Both the position numbers and the translations under genes were made by a program. Positions 25,534 to 35,191 of a stretch of 64,000 bases of DNA are shown here, one piece after another. The notes under the pieces were generated by a model that was not told the origin of the DNA, made no database searches, and was given only the letters and a program-made list of their open reading frames with translations. Origin of the DNA: an uncultured Tenacibaculum sp. (GTDB lineage Bacteria > Bacteroidota > Bacteroidia > Flavobacteriales > Flavobacteriaceae); NCBI RefSeq assembly GCF_947498805.1, contig NZ_CANMLT010000005.1:372001-436000 (forward strand). Reading direction: 5' to 3'. The stretch's first letter is position 1. Each line of letters begins with the position of its first letter.

Positions 25534-26580
25534 ATCTTTAAATCGTTTAATATCGATTTCCTTATCTAACTCTTCCTTATTTTCAAGGTGATTAAACAAG
25601 TTTTTAGCAACCGTTGGAGCAATCATAACTCCTCGCGTTCCTAAACCGTTTAAAACGGCTAACTTACTGTTTTCTGGATGCAACCCTACTAAAGGCCTTC
25701 TGTCTTTCACTGTTGGACGAATACCAGCTTTTTGTTCTACAATTGTGTACAGTACATTAATTACTTTTTCTAGTTTCTCTACAAGCTCTTTTTTTCCTTC
25801 TTCTGTTGGAATTGAAGTTTTATCTGTCCAATTAAAAGTGGCTCCTACTTTATAGTAATCGTTTCCAATTGGCATTACAAAAACCGCCGATTTTAATAAG
25901 TAATCAATTTTTAATTCAGGAGCATGAATAGTCATTACTTCACCCTTAGTTCCATTTAAAGGTAAATAATTAAAAAACGGATTTTGCTTTAGTCCAAATC
26001 CTTCACAAAACACGACATGTTCTGCTTCAATTTCTTTATAATTTATATTCTCATTAGAAGTTAATAGAGCATCATACTCAAATTCTTTCGTTATCAAAGC
26101 ATTTAAGCTTTCTAAATATTTTTTATAAGAGTCTACCAACAACGGTGTATTAATTCTTCCTGTCCCATTAAGTTCTCCATAACCAAAATCACAAATAACA
26201 CCTGGTATTTGTTCTTTTACTACTGTAGGATTCATATAATGCGAAAGCATAGGTTTGTCTGAAGCTATAAACCAATTATTCTCATCTCCTACCGATGAAA
26301 ATATTTTTCTAGTTTTAAAAGGAGTATCTAGAACTACGGCTAACTTTTCTTCTATATTTTTATAAAAAGGAATTGCTATTTGCAGCTGTTCATGTCCGTT
26401 CCAAACCGGTGTAAATCTTTTTAAAATAACAGGATTATAAGTTCCTCCTGCAACAATAGACGATACTTGAGAACTATTCTCATACACAACAAAAGACTTA
26501 TTTGCCTTTATCAATTCTTCTACAAAAGCTATTCCTGCAAGGCCTAAACCAACGACTATATAATCTACCTTTTTATTCAT
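25525..26580 (-). CDS. FAD-dependent oxidoreductase (DAO family)
   Basis: 351 residues. Dinucleotide-binding GLGLAG (12-17) after YIVVG, then a glutamate in FVVYE (strand 2 end), AGGTYNPVI after it, and C-terminal GLGTRGVMIAPTVA as in D-amino-acid/glycine oxidase-like enzymes. Substrate unknown. In flavobacteria a gene of this kind commonly accompanies the gldKLMN locus; here it starts 76 bases beyond the gldN stop, on the same strand, but a strong terminator lies between. Confidence 0.85.
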   Translation of the reverse strand: MNKKVDYIVVGLGLAGIAFVEELIKANKSFVVYENSSQVSSIVAGGTYNPVILKRFTPVWNGHEQLQIAIPFYKNIEEKLAVVLDTPFKTRKIFSSVGDENNWFIASDKPMLSHYMNPTVVKEQIPGVICDFGYGELNGTGRINTPLLVDSYKKYLESLNALITKEFEYDALLTSNENINYKEIEAEHVVFCEGFGLKQNPFFNYLPLNGTKGEVMTIHAPELKIDYLLKSAVFVMPIGNDYYKVGATFNWTDKTSIPTEEGKKELVEKLEKVINVLYTIVEQKAGIRPTVKDRRPLVGLHPENSKLAVLNGLGTRGVMIAPTVAKNLFNHLENKEELDKEIDIKRFKDLF

Positions 26581-26601
26581 ACTTCAAAGGTAGGTATTAT
26601 T

Positions 26602-26640
26602 ACAAAAAAAAGCGTTTGCAAATGCAAACGCTTTTTTAAT
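26602..26640 (-). terminator. Terminator closing the gldKLMN operon
   Basis: A 13-base perfect stem AAAAGCGTTTGCA / TGCAAACGCTTTT (26608-26620 and 26623-26635) with a T-run on the minus strand. It lies between gldN and the FAD oxidoreductase gene, both minus strand. Confidence 0.9.
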
Positions 26641-26656
26641 TTTATAGCTATTGGAA

Positions 26657-27520
26657 TTAGTAATTCCACATATCCATTTCTCTATCTCTAATTCCTTCTT
26701 TAATTCGATTCGCTTCTAAAAGTTGGAATAATGAATTACCTCTTACGTAATCTTTAATAGATCTATCTCCATATAAGTTCTCTTCTTTCTGAACAATAGA
26801 ATTAAATCTACGTGCATTTAAAAGGTTGTCATACGATAACGGTTGTGCAGAGTTTTGCGGATTAAATACTTTCGATTTATGCAATGTCTCTCTTGCATCT
26901 GGATAGAATACCCAGAATAGTGGATATACATTGTCTGCATCGTCTATTTCTTCAACTCCTAAAACCTGAACATCTGGACCCATTGGTGCGATTGCCAACA
27001 TACGATATTTAAGTTCTCCTTGACGCTTATCAAAATACCAAATTCCTTTAATTAAGTATCCTTTGATATAGTCTGATTTAATTTGGTATACATCAACATT
27101 ACCATATCCGTCATCACGAGAATTTTCAATCTTAGTTGTAATTTCAGTCATTCCTATTTTAGTTGTAAAATAAGAGTCTTCATATACCTCCTTGATCTGT
27201 CCCGTTCTAATTCCTTTTAATAAGGTATCGTATAAAGAACGTCTTCCATTAGAAATACTAACCGTATCAATTGGATAATAATATGGTAGGTTGATTTTTT
27301 GGTTTAAATCTACATACTCCCAAACTACCTTAGACCATAGTACATCTCTATCACTTATGTAACCATAAGGAAGAGGTTTGTCTGCCTCTGCATCAATTTG
27401 AGCTTGTGGCTTAATACCTATCTCTTCTACCTTCTTAGCATTTAAAAGGTTGGCTTGTGCACTCACTAAACTTGTGCTAGCAAGGGCTATAATAACCACA
27501 TAAAAACGCTTCCAATTCAT
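26657..27520 (-). CDS. gldN: GldN, type IX secretion system / gliding motility protein
   Basis: 287 residues with signal peptide (MNWKRFYVVIIALASTSLVSAQ). The body matches the GldN/PorN family: LPYGYISDRDVLWSKVVWEYVDLNQKINLPYYYP order, YGYISDRDV-type start and the REMDMWNY C-terminus. In the T9SS, GldN with GldK forms the periplasmic ring under the outer membrane. It is the fourth gene of the gldKLMN operon, 15 bases after gldM. Confidence 0.93.
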   Translation of the reverse strand: MNWKRFYVVIIALASTSLVSAQANLLNAKKVEEIGIKPQAQIDAEADKPLPYGYISDRDVLWSKVVWEYVDLNQKINLPYYYPIDTVSISNGRRSLYDTLLKGIRTGQIKEVYEDSYFTTKIGMTEITTKIENSRDDGYGNVDVYQIKSDYIKGYLIKGIWYFDKRQGELKYRMLAIAPMGPDVQVLGVEEIDDADNVYPLFWVFYPDARETLHKSKVFNPQNSAQPLSYDNLLNARRFNSIVQKEENLYGDRSIKDYVRGNSLFQLLEANRIKEGIRDREMDMWNY

Positions 27521-27535
27521 ACTTCTATATTTTTA

Positions 27536-29071
27536 TTAATTTGAAACTTCTATACTTACAGGTAAAACTTTCTTGATCTTATAGTTTGAACCTGAAACAG
27601 ATGCCTGGATGTCATAAATTGTAATAACATCATTTCTTCTAGCCTTATTAATTGCTTGTTTAGCTCTGGCATTTAATCTAGTTCCACTTACAGGAACAGC
27701 TAATTGACCAGGAACTTTAATTTTAAAGCTAGACACATTTAAATTTAAATCGAATAAGAAATCTGGTAATCCAGCTGCTACAGTTACTTTTCCTACACTT
27801 GACTTAGGCATTTTAACTGTACCGTATTGATTTCTTACCATTCCTACCGCTGGTGGAATATCTTTAATTCTAAATTTCTTAACAGAACGAACACCTTTAT
27901 CCGCTCCAGTTGGAGTTCCTGTAACAACGATGTTTACTTCATTTCCATTTCCAGGTCTCATAACATAGCTATCTCCTTTTACTCTACGTAAACCAGGTGC
28001 TTTTGCTGAAACTTTGTTTCCTGGTACTCCAGGAATAGAAATTGTTAATGGGTTTGATAAACCACGGTAAACAACATTCATTTTATCTGCAGAAACTAAT
28101 GCCTCATTAGGTCTTGGAATTACAGAATATCCTCCTTTAATTGCTATAGACACCGTAGAATCACCTTCCTTGAATAAGAATTCTCCGTCTAATTCTTTGT
28201 CTCCTACATTCCCAACAGGATCATCTAAAATAACCTGACCAGCTTGAATTTTCTCTGCATCAATTTCTTGACCGTTAATAATTACTTTCTCAGCTGTTAA
28301 GTTAGGATCTTTTTTACCTAAGATAACTTTACCCGATAATTTTTCACCAGGATAATACGCTCCTTTATCAAAAACTACCATTGCTTCATACTTCGTCATA
28401 GAAACTGCGCTCTCTAACTCTCCTTGTAATAAAGCTGATAATGCATCTGATTCCGTAGCCTTAACGTCTGCTTGAATCTGAGTTAACTTCGTTAAAGATG
28501 CTACTAAAGGAAATCCTTCGTAGTTATACTTTAACCAATCTACTTTCTTACCATCTTTGTTGGTAACCTTATCTGTATTAAAACGAGTTAAAACTACATC
28601 AGCAACCTCAGTTCCTTCTAAAGCAGTTGCAGCCTCATTTCTAAATCCTTCAATTTTAGAAACAAACTCTTTACCAGCTTCTGTAATTTTTCCTCCTTTA
28701 AAGAATAATTCATCTAAAAACTTAGACTTATCCATTGTTTCATATGCTTTAGGATCGTCTAAGTCTCCTGTCATTTGAGATTTTAAATCTCCTAAATATG
28801 CATATAAATCGTTTGCAGCTCCTTTTAACTTGTCAGTCTTTTCTTTAGCTTCACCATATTGTTTTGCTTGTTCAACTGCCTTTTGAGCTAAAGTTGCATA
28901 TGCTGCCTCATTTTTCTCTGATGCTTTAATATTTGCTTCAGATAATTTTTCGTTCATTAAACCAAAAGCAGATAATACTTCCTTACTCATGTTCATTGCT
29001 AACATTGCAATGAATACAAGGTACATAAGGTTAATCATCTTCTGCCTTGGTGATAGTTTTCCTCCTGCCAT
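27536..29071 (-). CDS. gldM: GldM, rotor component of the type IX secretion motor
   Basis: 511 residues, the usual GldM length. The N-terminal membrane helix (INLMYLVFIAMLAM, about 13-27) is followed by a helical region to about residue 220 and several immunoglobulin-like periplasmic domains, e.g. YYPGEKLSGKVILG and SIPGVPGNKVSAKAPGL. Known from the family: GldL and GldM form the PMF-driven inner-membrane motor, with GldM contacting the GldK/N ring. Gap of 45 bases to gldL upstream. Confidence 0.95.
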   Translation of the reverse strand: MAGGKLSPRQKMINLMYLVFIAMLAMNMSKEVLSAFGLMNEKLSEANIKASEKNEAAYATLAQKAVEQAKQYGEAKEKTDKLKGAANDLYAYLGDLKSQMTGDLDDPKAYETMDKSKFLDELFFKGGKITEAGKEFVSKIEGFRNEAATALEGTEVADVVLTRFNTDKVTNKDGKKVDWLKYNYEGFPLVASLTKLTQIQADVKATESDALSALLQGELESAVSMTKYEAMVVFDKGAYYPGEKLSGKVILGKKDPNLTAEKVIINGQEIDAEKIQAGQVILDDPVGNVGDKELDGEFLFKEGDSTVSIAIKGGYSVIPRPNEALVSADKMNVVYRGLSNPLTISIPGVPGNKVSAKAPGLRRVKGDSYVMRPGNGNEVNIVVTGTPTGADKGVRSVKKFRIKDIPPAVGMVRNQYGTVKMPKSSVGKVTVAAGLPDFLFDLNLNVSSFKIKVPGQLAVPVSGTRLNARAKQAINKARRNDVITIYDIQASVSGSNYKIKKVLPVSIEVSN

Positions 29072-29116
29072 ACTAGTGTTAGTTTATTTTGTTAATAATT
29101 AAATTAGATAAACTAA

Positions 29117-29755
29117 TTACTTAGTAGACATTGCAGATAACATACCTCCATATACTCCGTTTAAAGAAGATAAGTTTGTAGCTAATGATTGCATTTGCTC
29201 TTGTAAACGTTGAGAGTTCTCAACCATTGCAGAATTTAAATCTGCTTGCTTACTTGCGTTTTCTACTTGTGTTTGGTATAAACTGTTTAATGATTCCATT
29301 TGAGCAGCTGCTCTAGACATTTGCTCGTTATAGCTATTCGTAGCTGAAATTGATTGAGAAGCAGATGCTAATGGCTCTACCGCTCCTTGGAAATCCTTAA
29401 TACTATCTCCTAAACGAGAAACTAATTGAGTATCAAACTTAGCTTCTTTTAAGATATTATCTAACTTTTGAGATAATAATGACTGAGCATCAGCTGGAGT
29501 AGCTTCTTTTCCTTTCTTACCAGTTGATTGTCCATCTGCTAATTCAGGATATACTTTTGTCCAATCTAAATCGTCTTCAATTGCTTCAAAAGCAGATAAT
29601 GCGAAAACGATTGCCTCTGTAATCATACCTAAAATTAACATCTCGTTACCAAAAGGCCAGTGTAAAATTTTGAATAATGCTCCTAAAATTACTACTGCGG
29701 CTCCTAAACCGTAAGCCATGTTAAATAATCTCTTAGTTGATTTTGATTGTGCCAT
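29117..29755 (-). CDS. gldL: GldL, inner-membrane proton channel of the type IX secretion motor
   Basis: 212 residues. Two N-terminal membrane helices (about 11-30 and 36-57, ILHWPFGNEMLILGM) with Glu in the second helix, corresponding to the proton-relay glutamate of the family. A cytoplasmic coiled coil rich in Gln/Ser/Asn (about 110-205) completes it. Works with GldM; located 55 bases after gldK. Confidence 0.94.
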   Translation of the reverse strand: MAQSKSTKRLFNMAYGLGAAVVILGALFKILHWPFGNEMLILGMITEAIVFALSAFEAIEDDLDWTKVYPELADGQSTGKKGKEATPADAQSLLSQKLDNILKEAKFDTQLVSRLGDSIKDFQGAVEPLASASQSISATNSYNEQMSRAAAQMESLNSLYQTQVENASKQADLNSAMVENSQRLQEQMQSLATNLSSLNGVYGGMLSAMSTK

Positions 29756-29810
29756 AATTTTTGTTGTTTTTTAAGGGAATTTTTAATTAATATTTATTCT
29801 TGAATCTTGA

Positions 29811-31187
29811 TTATTTGTTTTTGTTAACTCCTAAGTAATCTTGAACTGTTCTGAAACCAATGTAACTTCTAGCAGTATCGGCATATTCCCAATCACGAGA
29901 ACTTACTTCTAAGAAATACGCTACATCTTTCCAAGATCCTCCACGGATAATTTTTCTACCGTTTTCTTTATTCTCTACGTTCGGGTTCATTGTAGACCCC
30001 ATGTAGTAAGACATTTGATTGTATGCAGTGTTTGTCCATTCTGCTACATTTCCTGCCATATTGAATAATCCATATTCGTTAGGATTATATGAAGTTGCTT
30101 CTACAGTATATAAAGCTCCATCAGCTGCATAATCTCCACGTACTGGTTTAAAGTTTGCTAAGAAACATCCTCTATCACTTGTTGTACTTGGACCTCCCCA
30201 AGGATACTTTGCATAATTCAATCCTCCACGAGCAGCATATTCCCACTCAGCTTCGGTTGGTAATCTAAACGCTGGAACTAATCCTAAATTTTTCTTAGAT
30301 CTTTGGAATGCATTTTTATTTTGAGTTCTCCAGTGACAGAAAGCTTTTGCTTGGTGCCAGTTAACTCCAACTACTGGATAAGCTTCATAAGCCTTGTGTG
30401 CAAAATACTCTTGGTGCATTGGATCATTATAAGAATAGTTGAAATCTTTAATCCATACAGTTGTATCTGGGTAAATGTTAATTACCTCGTTTTGCATAAA
30501 ATCTTTCCTGTTCTTTCCTGTTCTTGCAGCAGCTTCATTATCGAACCAGAAATATCTATAGTTTAATAATTTAGTATTGAAAGTACGAATACCATTTAAA
30601 GCTTCATCTTTAGGAATAAATAAAGAGTCCATTACCTCTACATAATCAGCATCGGGATATTCTTGTTGGTTCCAAACCAAATCTTCTTCCCAATTTAATG
30701 GCTTTAAAGAATCAATTCCTTCTCCTAATTCGTAATAGTTCTCACGCATATACTTATCATATGCAGATTCATTTGTAGTATCTTTAGAAGCAAATGCATA
30801 TAATTGAATTCCTTCAGCTCTATCTCCTCCAGTAGCTTCATCTCCTCCACCTTCAGAAAATTCTGCTTGGTATGCTAAACGTGTTCTAGTAATAGAGTCT
30901 CTTACATACACTACAAATTGCTTATACTCTGTGTTTGTGATTTCAGACTCATCCATATAAAATGGTTGAACTGTTACTGTTTTAGTTGGTGCATTCATTG
31001 CTCCTAATGGATCTTCGTCTTGCTTACCCATAGTAAAAGAACCTCCCGGTATTTTTACCATACCATATGGTTTTTCAGCAAACCATTTCCTCTTGGACTT
31101 AGACCCCACCAATTCTCCTCTATCACCACTTGATCCACAAGCGTACACAACTGATACTAATAATGCAAATGCTGCTAATTTCTTCAT
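29811..31187 (-). CDS. gldK: GldK, type IX secretion lipoprotein (FGE-sulfatase fold)
   Basis: Start at 31187 gives a lipoprotein signal (MKKLAAFALLVSVVYAC); upstream in-frame ATGs at 31202 and 31244 would precede the hydrophobic core. 458 residues. The FGE-sulfatase-like domain is visible as MVKIPGGSFTMG near the start, AFRLPTEAEWEYAARGG and ENGRKIIRGGSWKD towards the end. GldK is lipid-anchored in the outer membrane and forms a ring with GldN. First gene of the operon; a candidate promoter lies just upstream. Confidence 0.95.
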   Translation of the reverse strand: MKKLAAFALLVSVVYACGSSGDRGELVGSKSKRKWFAEKPYGMVKIPGGSFTMGKQDEDPLGAMNAPTKTVTVQPFYMDESEITNTEYKQFVVYVRDSITRTRLAYQAEFSEGGGDEATGGDRAEGIQLYAFASKDTTNESAYDKYMRENYYELGEGIDSLKPLNWEEDLVWNQQEYPDADYVEVMDSLFIPKDEALNGIRTFNTKLLNYRYFWFDNEAAARTGKNRKDFMQNEVINIYPDTTVWIKDFNYSYNDPMHQEYFAHKAYEAYPVVGVNWHQAKAFCHWRTQNKNAFQRSKKNLGLVPAFRLPTEAEWEYAARGGLNYAKYPWGGPSTTSDRGCFLANFKPVRGDYAADGALYTVEATSYNPNEYGLFNMAGNVAEWTNTAYNQMSYYMGSTMNPNVENKENGRKIIRGGSWKDVAYFLEVSSRDWEYADTARSYIGFRTVQDYLGVNKNK

Positions 31188-31213
31188 ACTATATTCTTTC
31201 ATGTAAAGAGGCG

Positions 31214-31244
31214 TAAACCTATTATTTTTTTTATTAAAAAACAA
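31214..31244 (-). promoter_or_regulatory. Candidate promoter of the gldKLMN operon
   Basis: On the minus strand, TTG (31244-31242), a 20-base spacer, then TAGGTTTA (31221-31214), seven of eight positions to TAnnTTTG. The initiation site would fall about 20 bases before the chosen gldK start. Confidence 0.4.
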
Positions 31245-31285
31245 TTACCTATTATACTTTTTTGAAAACACTTTATTACAACTTG

Positions 31286-32440
31286 TTACATTTTTTGTAA
31301 AGCCTTATACCATCGTTTAGGTATTTTTTGTTGCAAAGCGTATTCATAATCTTGATAACTACAAGGTATTAACGCATGTCTTTTATGTTTATTATTCGAT
31401 ATTAAATTTATTTCCATCCACCAACGTCCACTTTTATCACTTTTATAAAAGTTAATTGGTTCATCGTCTTCTAAAACGACTGTAAACTTTTGATATGTTT
31501 CTTTTGTTGAATATGGATAATCCTTTGCTCTAAAGTTTACCCCTTCTACAAAATACCATATTATTTGCGATACAAGTTGTGCTGTTTGATTGTTTAAATC
31601 AAACTTACTATTGTATTCATATATACCAAACGAGCTCACCTTATCACTTATACCAGCATATCTTGCAATGGCACAAATTTCTTCTCCATAAAATCCATTT
31701 GGTGACGCGTTTTTATTTCCTGGTGCTTCACTCTGACGAATACAGCCCAAATCTACACTCACAATATCAGCATCTCTTAAGATTGGTTCTACTAAGGTTA
31801 TATCCTTTACTTCTCCCAAACGATAAGCATCAAAATACAAATTTTCTAACAATTGTATTTCCTCTTGTGAGTTAAAATATGTTTGATATCCTAAATTACT
31901 ATAGTTAAATAAGTTCGTAGGTTGCTCCATAATCACTTTACTTAAAAATGATTTTGAAGTTAATTCATCATCTAATCCACCTAAATCAAATCGGCTATCA
32001 ACAGCAACTAAATTTACTGTTTGCTCTAAAGCATCATATGCTCTATAGTTTGCATAAGTAATATCCTGACCACCACCTATTATTATAGGTATAATGTTTA
32101 ATTTTAAAAGTGATGTGATTATAGACGAAACGGCAAAATAAGTATCAGCAACAGTATTCCCCATTGCTACATTTCCTAAATCGGCAATTTTAACCTGCCA
32201 TTTCCCTGGATATAAACTATAAAAGCTTTTTCTTATTTCTTGAAGTTCTTGTCCGCATCCAAAATTATCAACTGCTCCTCTTCCGTCCTTTACCCCTATA
32301 ATAGCAATAGAAACATCAGACAAATCTGGAAAGTGTTCTTCTGTGTGAATACTTATCAGATTGCCCAAAGTATTTTGGGGTTGCTGTTGACAATATGCAA
32401 CCACCGAATTTTCAATTGAAGTTAAAAAATCGATGTTCAT
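31286..32440 (-). CDS. Arginase/formimidoylglutamase-fold protein with lost metal ligands
   Basis: 384 residues of the ureohydrolase fold, usually annotated formimidoylglutamase in flavobacteria. Ligand motifs are altered. The GGDHS position reads GGGQD (122-126, Q125 for His), DAHxD reads DSRFD (148-152, no His), and the SxDxDxxDP segment reads SVDLGCIRQSEAPG (228-241, second Asp lost). A late Glu survives in GIYEYNSKF. The binuclear manganese site is therefore probably absent and a non-catalytic role likely. It lies between topA (53 bases downstream of the topA stop) and gldK on the same strand. Confidence 0.8.
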   Translation of the reverse strand: MNIDFLTSIENSVVAYCQQQPQNTLGNLISIHTEEHFPDLSDVSIAIIGVKDGRGAVDNFGCGQELQEIRKSFYSLYPGKWQVKIADLGNVAMGNTVADTYFAVSSIITSLLKLNIIPIIIGGGQDITYANYRAYDALEQTVNLVAVDSRFDLGGLDDELTSKSFLSKVIMEQPTNLFNYSNLGYQTYFNSQEEIQLLENLYFDAYRLGEVKDITLVEPILRDADIVSVDLGCIRQSEAPGNKNASPNGFYGEEICAIARYAGISDKVSSFGIYEYNSKFDLNNQTAQLVSQIIWYFVEGVNFRAKDYPYSTKETYQKFTVVLEDDEPINFYKSDKSGRWWMEINLISNNKHKRHALIPCSYQDYEYALQQKIPKRWYKALQKM

Positions 32441-32493
32441 TCTAGGGGAAAATTAGAAGTGCAATATACTAACTATTTTAACTCTTTGCTAAA

Positions 32494-34980
32494 TTACTTC
32501 TTTTTTGTTGATTTCTTTTTTGTTGTTTTTTTCTTAGGTGTCTTTGCTTCAATAAGTTTTACCGCTTCTTCTTGGGTCATTTTTTCAATTTCTGTTGTTT
32601 TAGGAAGTTCTACTTTTATCTTTCCTTTAATTACATTAAATCGACCCCAACGCGCCTTTTCTACTCGAATTCCTACCTCTTCAAAGTTATGAATTAGCTT
32701 TTCGCGTTCCTTTCTTTTCTTATCTTCAATAAGCTCTTCTAAATCTGCTTGAGATAAGTTATCAAAATCGTATTTTTTATTAACATTAATAAAAATCGAA
32801 TTCCATTTTATAAATGGCCCAAAACGACCAACTCCTTTTTGAATCGGCATTCCTTCATATTCACCAATTGGTGCATCCGCTTTTCTCTTCGCTTCAATTA
32901 ATTCAATAGCTCTATCCATATCTACAGACATTGGATTCTCTCCTTTATCTAAAGAAACATATTTACCATCAAACTTAATATATGGTCCAAAACGTCCATT
33001 AGCAACCACTACTTCTTTTTCTTCATAGTCACCTAATGTTTTAGGTAACTTGAATAAATCCATAGCTTCTTCATATGTAATTGAGCTCATAGTTTGGTCT
33101 CCTTGTAAGCTCGCAAATTTCGGCTTCTCTTCATCGGTAGCCTCTCCAATTTGAACCATTGCTCCAAAACGACCTAAACGTACATATACATTTTTTCCAC
33201 TTTCTGGATCCACACCCAACAATCGTTGTCCACTTGCTCTATCCGCATTCGCTGCTACATCCTCTACATTAACATGAAATTCTTTGTAGAATTCTTTAAT
33301 CATTGCAGTCCAATCTTCTTTTCCTTCTGCAATTTCATCAAATTCATTTTCTACTTTAGCTGTAAATCCATAATCTAAAATAGAATCAAAATTCGCTACC
33401 AAGAAATCATTTACAATATTTCCTATATCGGTAGGAACCAACTTTCCTTTATCAGATCCTACTCTTTCAATAAGCTCTTTTTCAGAAAGTTTATTCTCAG
33501 CTAATTTTAACTGAGCATATTTTCTTTCTTGACCTTCTACTGTTCCTTTCTCAATATATTGTCTTCTTTGAATCGTAGAAATGGTAGGTGCATATGTAGA
33601 TGGACGTCCGATTCCTAATTCTTCCAAACGCTTTACTAAAGATGCTTCCGTAAACCTTGCTGGTGGACGTGTATAACGCTCCGTTGCCGTTATGAATTCA
33701 TTTTCTAAGCTTTCACCTACTTTCATCTTAGGTAACATTCCTGCTTGTTCTTCTTCTTCATGGTCAGTTCCTTCCAAGTATACTTTTAAGAATCCTTCAA
33801 AAGTAATCACCTCTCCATTTGCATTGAACTGCTTGTCATTTTTGTTGTTATCAATCTTTACTGCCGTTCTTTCTAATTGAGCATCACTCATCTGAGAAGC
33901 AATGGTACGTTTCCATATTAAGCTGTATAAACGGTCTTGATCGTAATCTACTGAGACTTCATGACGCGTCATATTAGTAGGACGAATTGCCTCGTGCGCC
34001 TCTTGTGCTCCTTTTGATTTTGTAGAGAAATTACGCGGTTTACTATACTCCGCTCCATAAGAATCTGTAATTTCTTCTTGTGCAGCATTACGAGCATCAT
34101 CAGATAAGTTTACACTATCTGTTCTCATATACGTAATTAACCCGGCTTCATATAAACGTTGCGCCATCATCATCGTTTTTGCTACCGGAAAACCTAATTT
34201 CCTAGAAGCTTCCTGTTGTAATGTTGATGTCGTAAATGGAGGTGCTGGAGATTTTTTTGCTGGCTTTTTCTGTAAATCTGCTACTGAGAAATTAGCAGCT
34301 ATACATGAGTTTAAAAACGCTTGTGCTTCCTCCTTTGTGTCAAAGTTCTTCCCTAATTTAGCTTTAAACTTCTTTCCTTCTCCATTAATAAACTCTGCAT
34401 CTACTCTATAAGAAGCCACTGGAGTAAACCCTTCAATTGAACGCTCACGTTCAACAATTAAACGTACTGCAACCGATTGTACTCTACCTGCTGATAATCC
34501 TCCTTTTACCTTTCTCCATAAAACAGGAGAAAGCTCATATCCTACTAGTCTATCTAATATTCTACGAGCCTGTTGTGCATTTACCAAGTTATAATTAATA
34601 TCTCTTGGGTTATCAACAGCTCTTAAAATGGCTTTTTTAGTAATCTCATGAAAAACAATACGTTTGGTTTTACTCTCATCTAATTTTAATTGCTCAGCTA
34701 AGTGCCATGCAATTGCTTCTCCCTCACGATCCTCATCGGAAGCTAACCAAACTGTTTCTGCTTTCTTTGCTAAATCTTTTAACTTTTTAACTACCGCCTT
34801 TTTATCAGTAGATACTATATATTTAGGTTTAAAGTCTCCCTCTACATTTACTCCTAATTCTTTAGATGGTAAATCTGCAATATGTCCAAAACTTGATTCT
34901 ACTTGAAAATCCTTTCCTAAAAATTTCTCAATGGTTTTTGCTTTTGCAGGTGACTCTACTATTACTAAATTTTTTGCCAT
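32494..34980 (-). CDS. topA: DNA topoisomerase I
   Basis: 828 residues. TOPRIM domain at the N-terminus (NLVIVESPAKAKTIEKFLG, SDEDREGEAIAWH acidic triad) and the catalytic tyrosine in ITYMRTDSVNLS. The C-terminal part replaces zinc ribbons by four GRFG-type repeats (GRFGAMVQIG, GRFGPYIKF, GRFGPFIKW, RWGRFNVIKG), typical of Bacteroidota enzymes, and ends in a poly-lysine tail (TPKKKTTKKKSTKKK). Relaxes negative supercoils. Its divergent promoter region is shared with miaB. Confidence 0.97.
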   Translation of the reverse strand: MAKNLVIVESPAKAKTIEKFLGKDFQVESSFGHIADLPSKELGVNVEGDFKPKYIVSTDKKAVVKKLKDLAKKAETVWLASDEDREGEAIAWHLAEQLKLDESKTKRIVFHEITKKAILRAVDNPRDINYNLVNAQQARRILDRLVGYELSPVLWRKVKGGLSAGRVQSVAVRLIVERERSIEGFTPVASYRVDAEFINGEGKKFKAKLGKNFDTKEEAQAFLNSCIAANFSVADLQKKPAKKSPAPPFTTSTLQQEASRKLGFPVAKTMMMAQRLYEAGLITYMRTDSVNLSDDARNAAQEEITDSYGAEYSKPRNFSTKSKGAQEAHEAIRPTNMTRHEVSVDYDQDRLYSLIWKRTIASQMSDAQLERTAVKIDNNKNDKQFNANGEVITFEGFLKVYLEGTDHEEEEQAGMLPKMKVGESLENEFITATERYTRPPARFTEASLVKRLEELGIGRPSTYAPTISTIQRRQYIEKGTVEGQERKYAQLKLAENKLSEKELIERVGSDKGKLVPTDIGNIVNDFLVANFDSILDYGFTAKVENEFDEIAEGKEDWTAMIKEFYKEFHVNVEDVAANADRASGQRLLGVDPESGKNVYVRLGRFGAMVQIGEATDEEKPKFASLQGDQTMSSITYEEAMDLFKLPKTLGDYEEKEVVVANGRFGPYIKFDGKYVSLDKGENPMSVDMDRAIELIEAKRKADAPIGEYEGMPIQKGVGRFGPFIKWNSIFINVNKKYDFDNLSQADLEELIEDKKRKEREKLIHNFEEVGIRVEKARWGRFNVIKGKIKVELPKTTEIEKMTQEEAVKLIEAKTPKKKTTKKKSTKKK

Positions 34981-35037
34981 ACTTCTAATTCTCTATTCTC
35001 TTTTTACACCATAATATATATAGTGGTTTTCAATTTG

Positions 35038-35065
35038 CAAAAGTAGAGAGTTTTTTTTTAATCAA
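35038..35065 (-). promoter_or_regulatory. Candidate topA promoter
   Basis: Minus strand TTG (35065-35063), 17-base spacer, TACTTTTG (35045-35038), a perfect TAnnTTTG, about 58 bases before the topA start. Confidence 0.55.
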
Positions 35066-35127
35066 AATGATTCTTTTAAATTTTACAATTAATTAAAGTT
35101 AAACACCCATATATTTTCAATGACAAT

Positions 35128-35161
35128 TTGTCATAAATTACACTTTTTGGTTGTATCTTTG
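35128..35161 (+). promoter_or_regulatory. Candidate miaB promoter
   Basis: TTG (35128-35130), 23-base spacer, TATCTTTG (35154-35161), then the typical GC extension. Initiation would give a leader of about 25 bases before the ATG at 35192. Confidence 0.65.
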
Positions 35162-35191
35162 CACACTATTTTATCACGATTTTAAGGTTTT

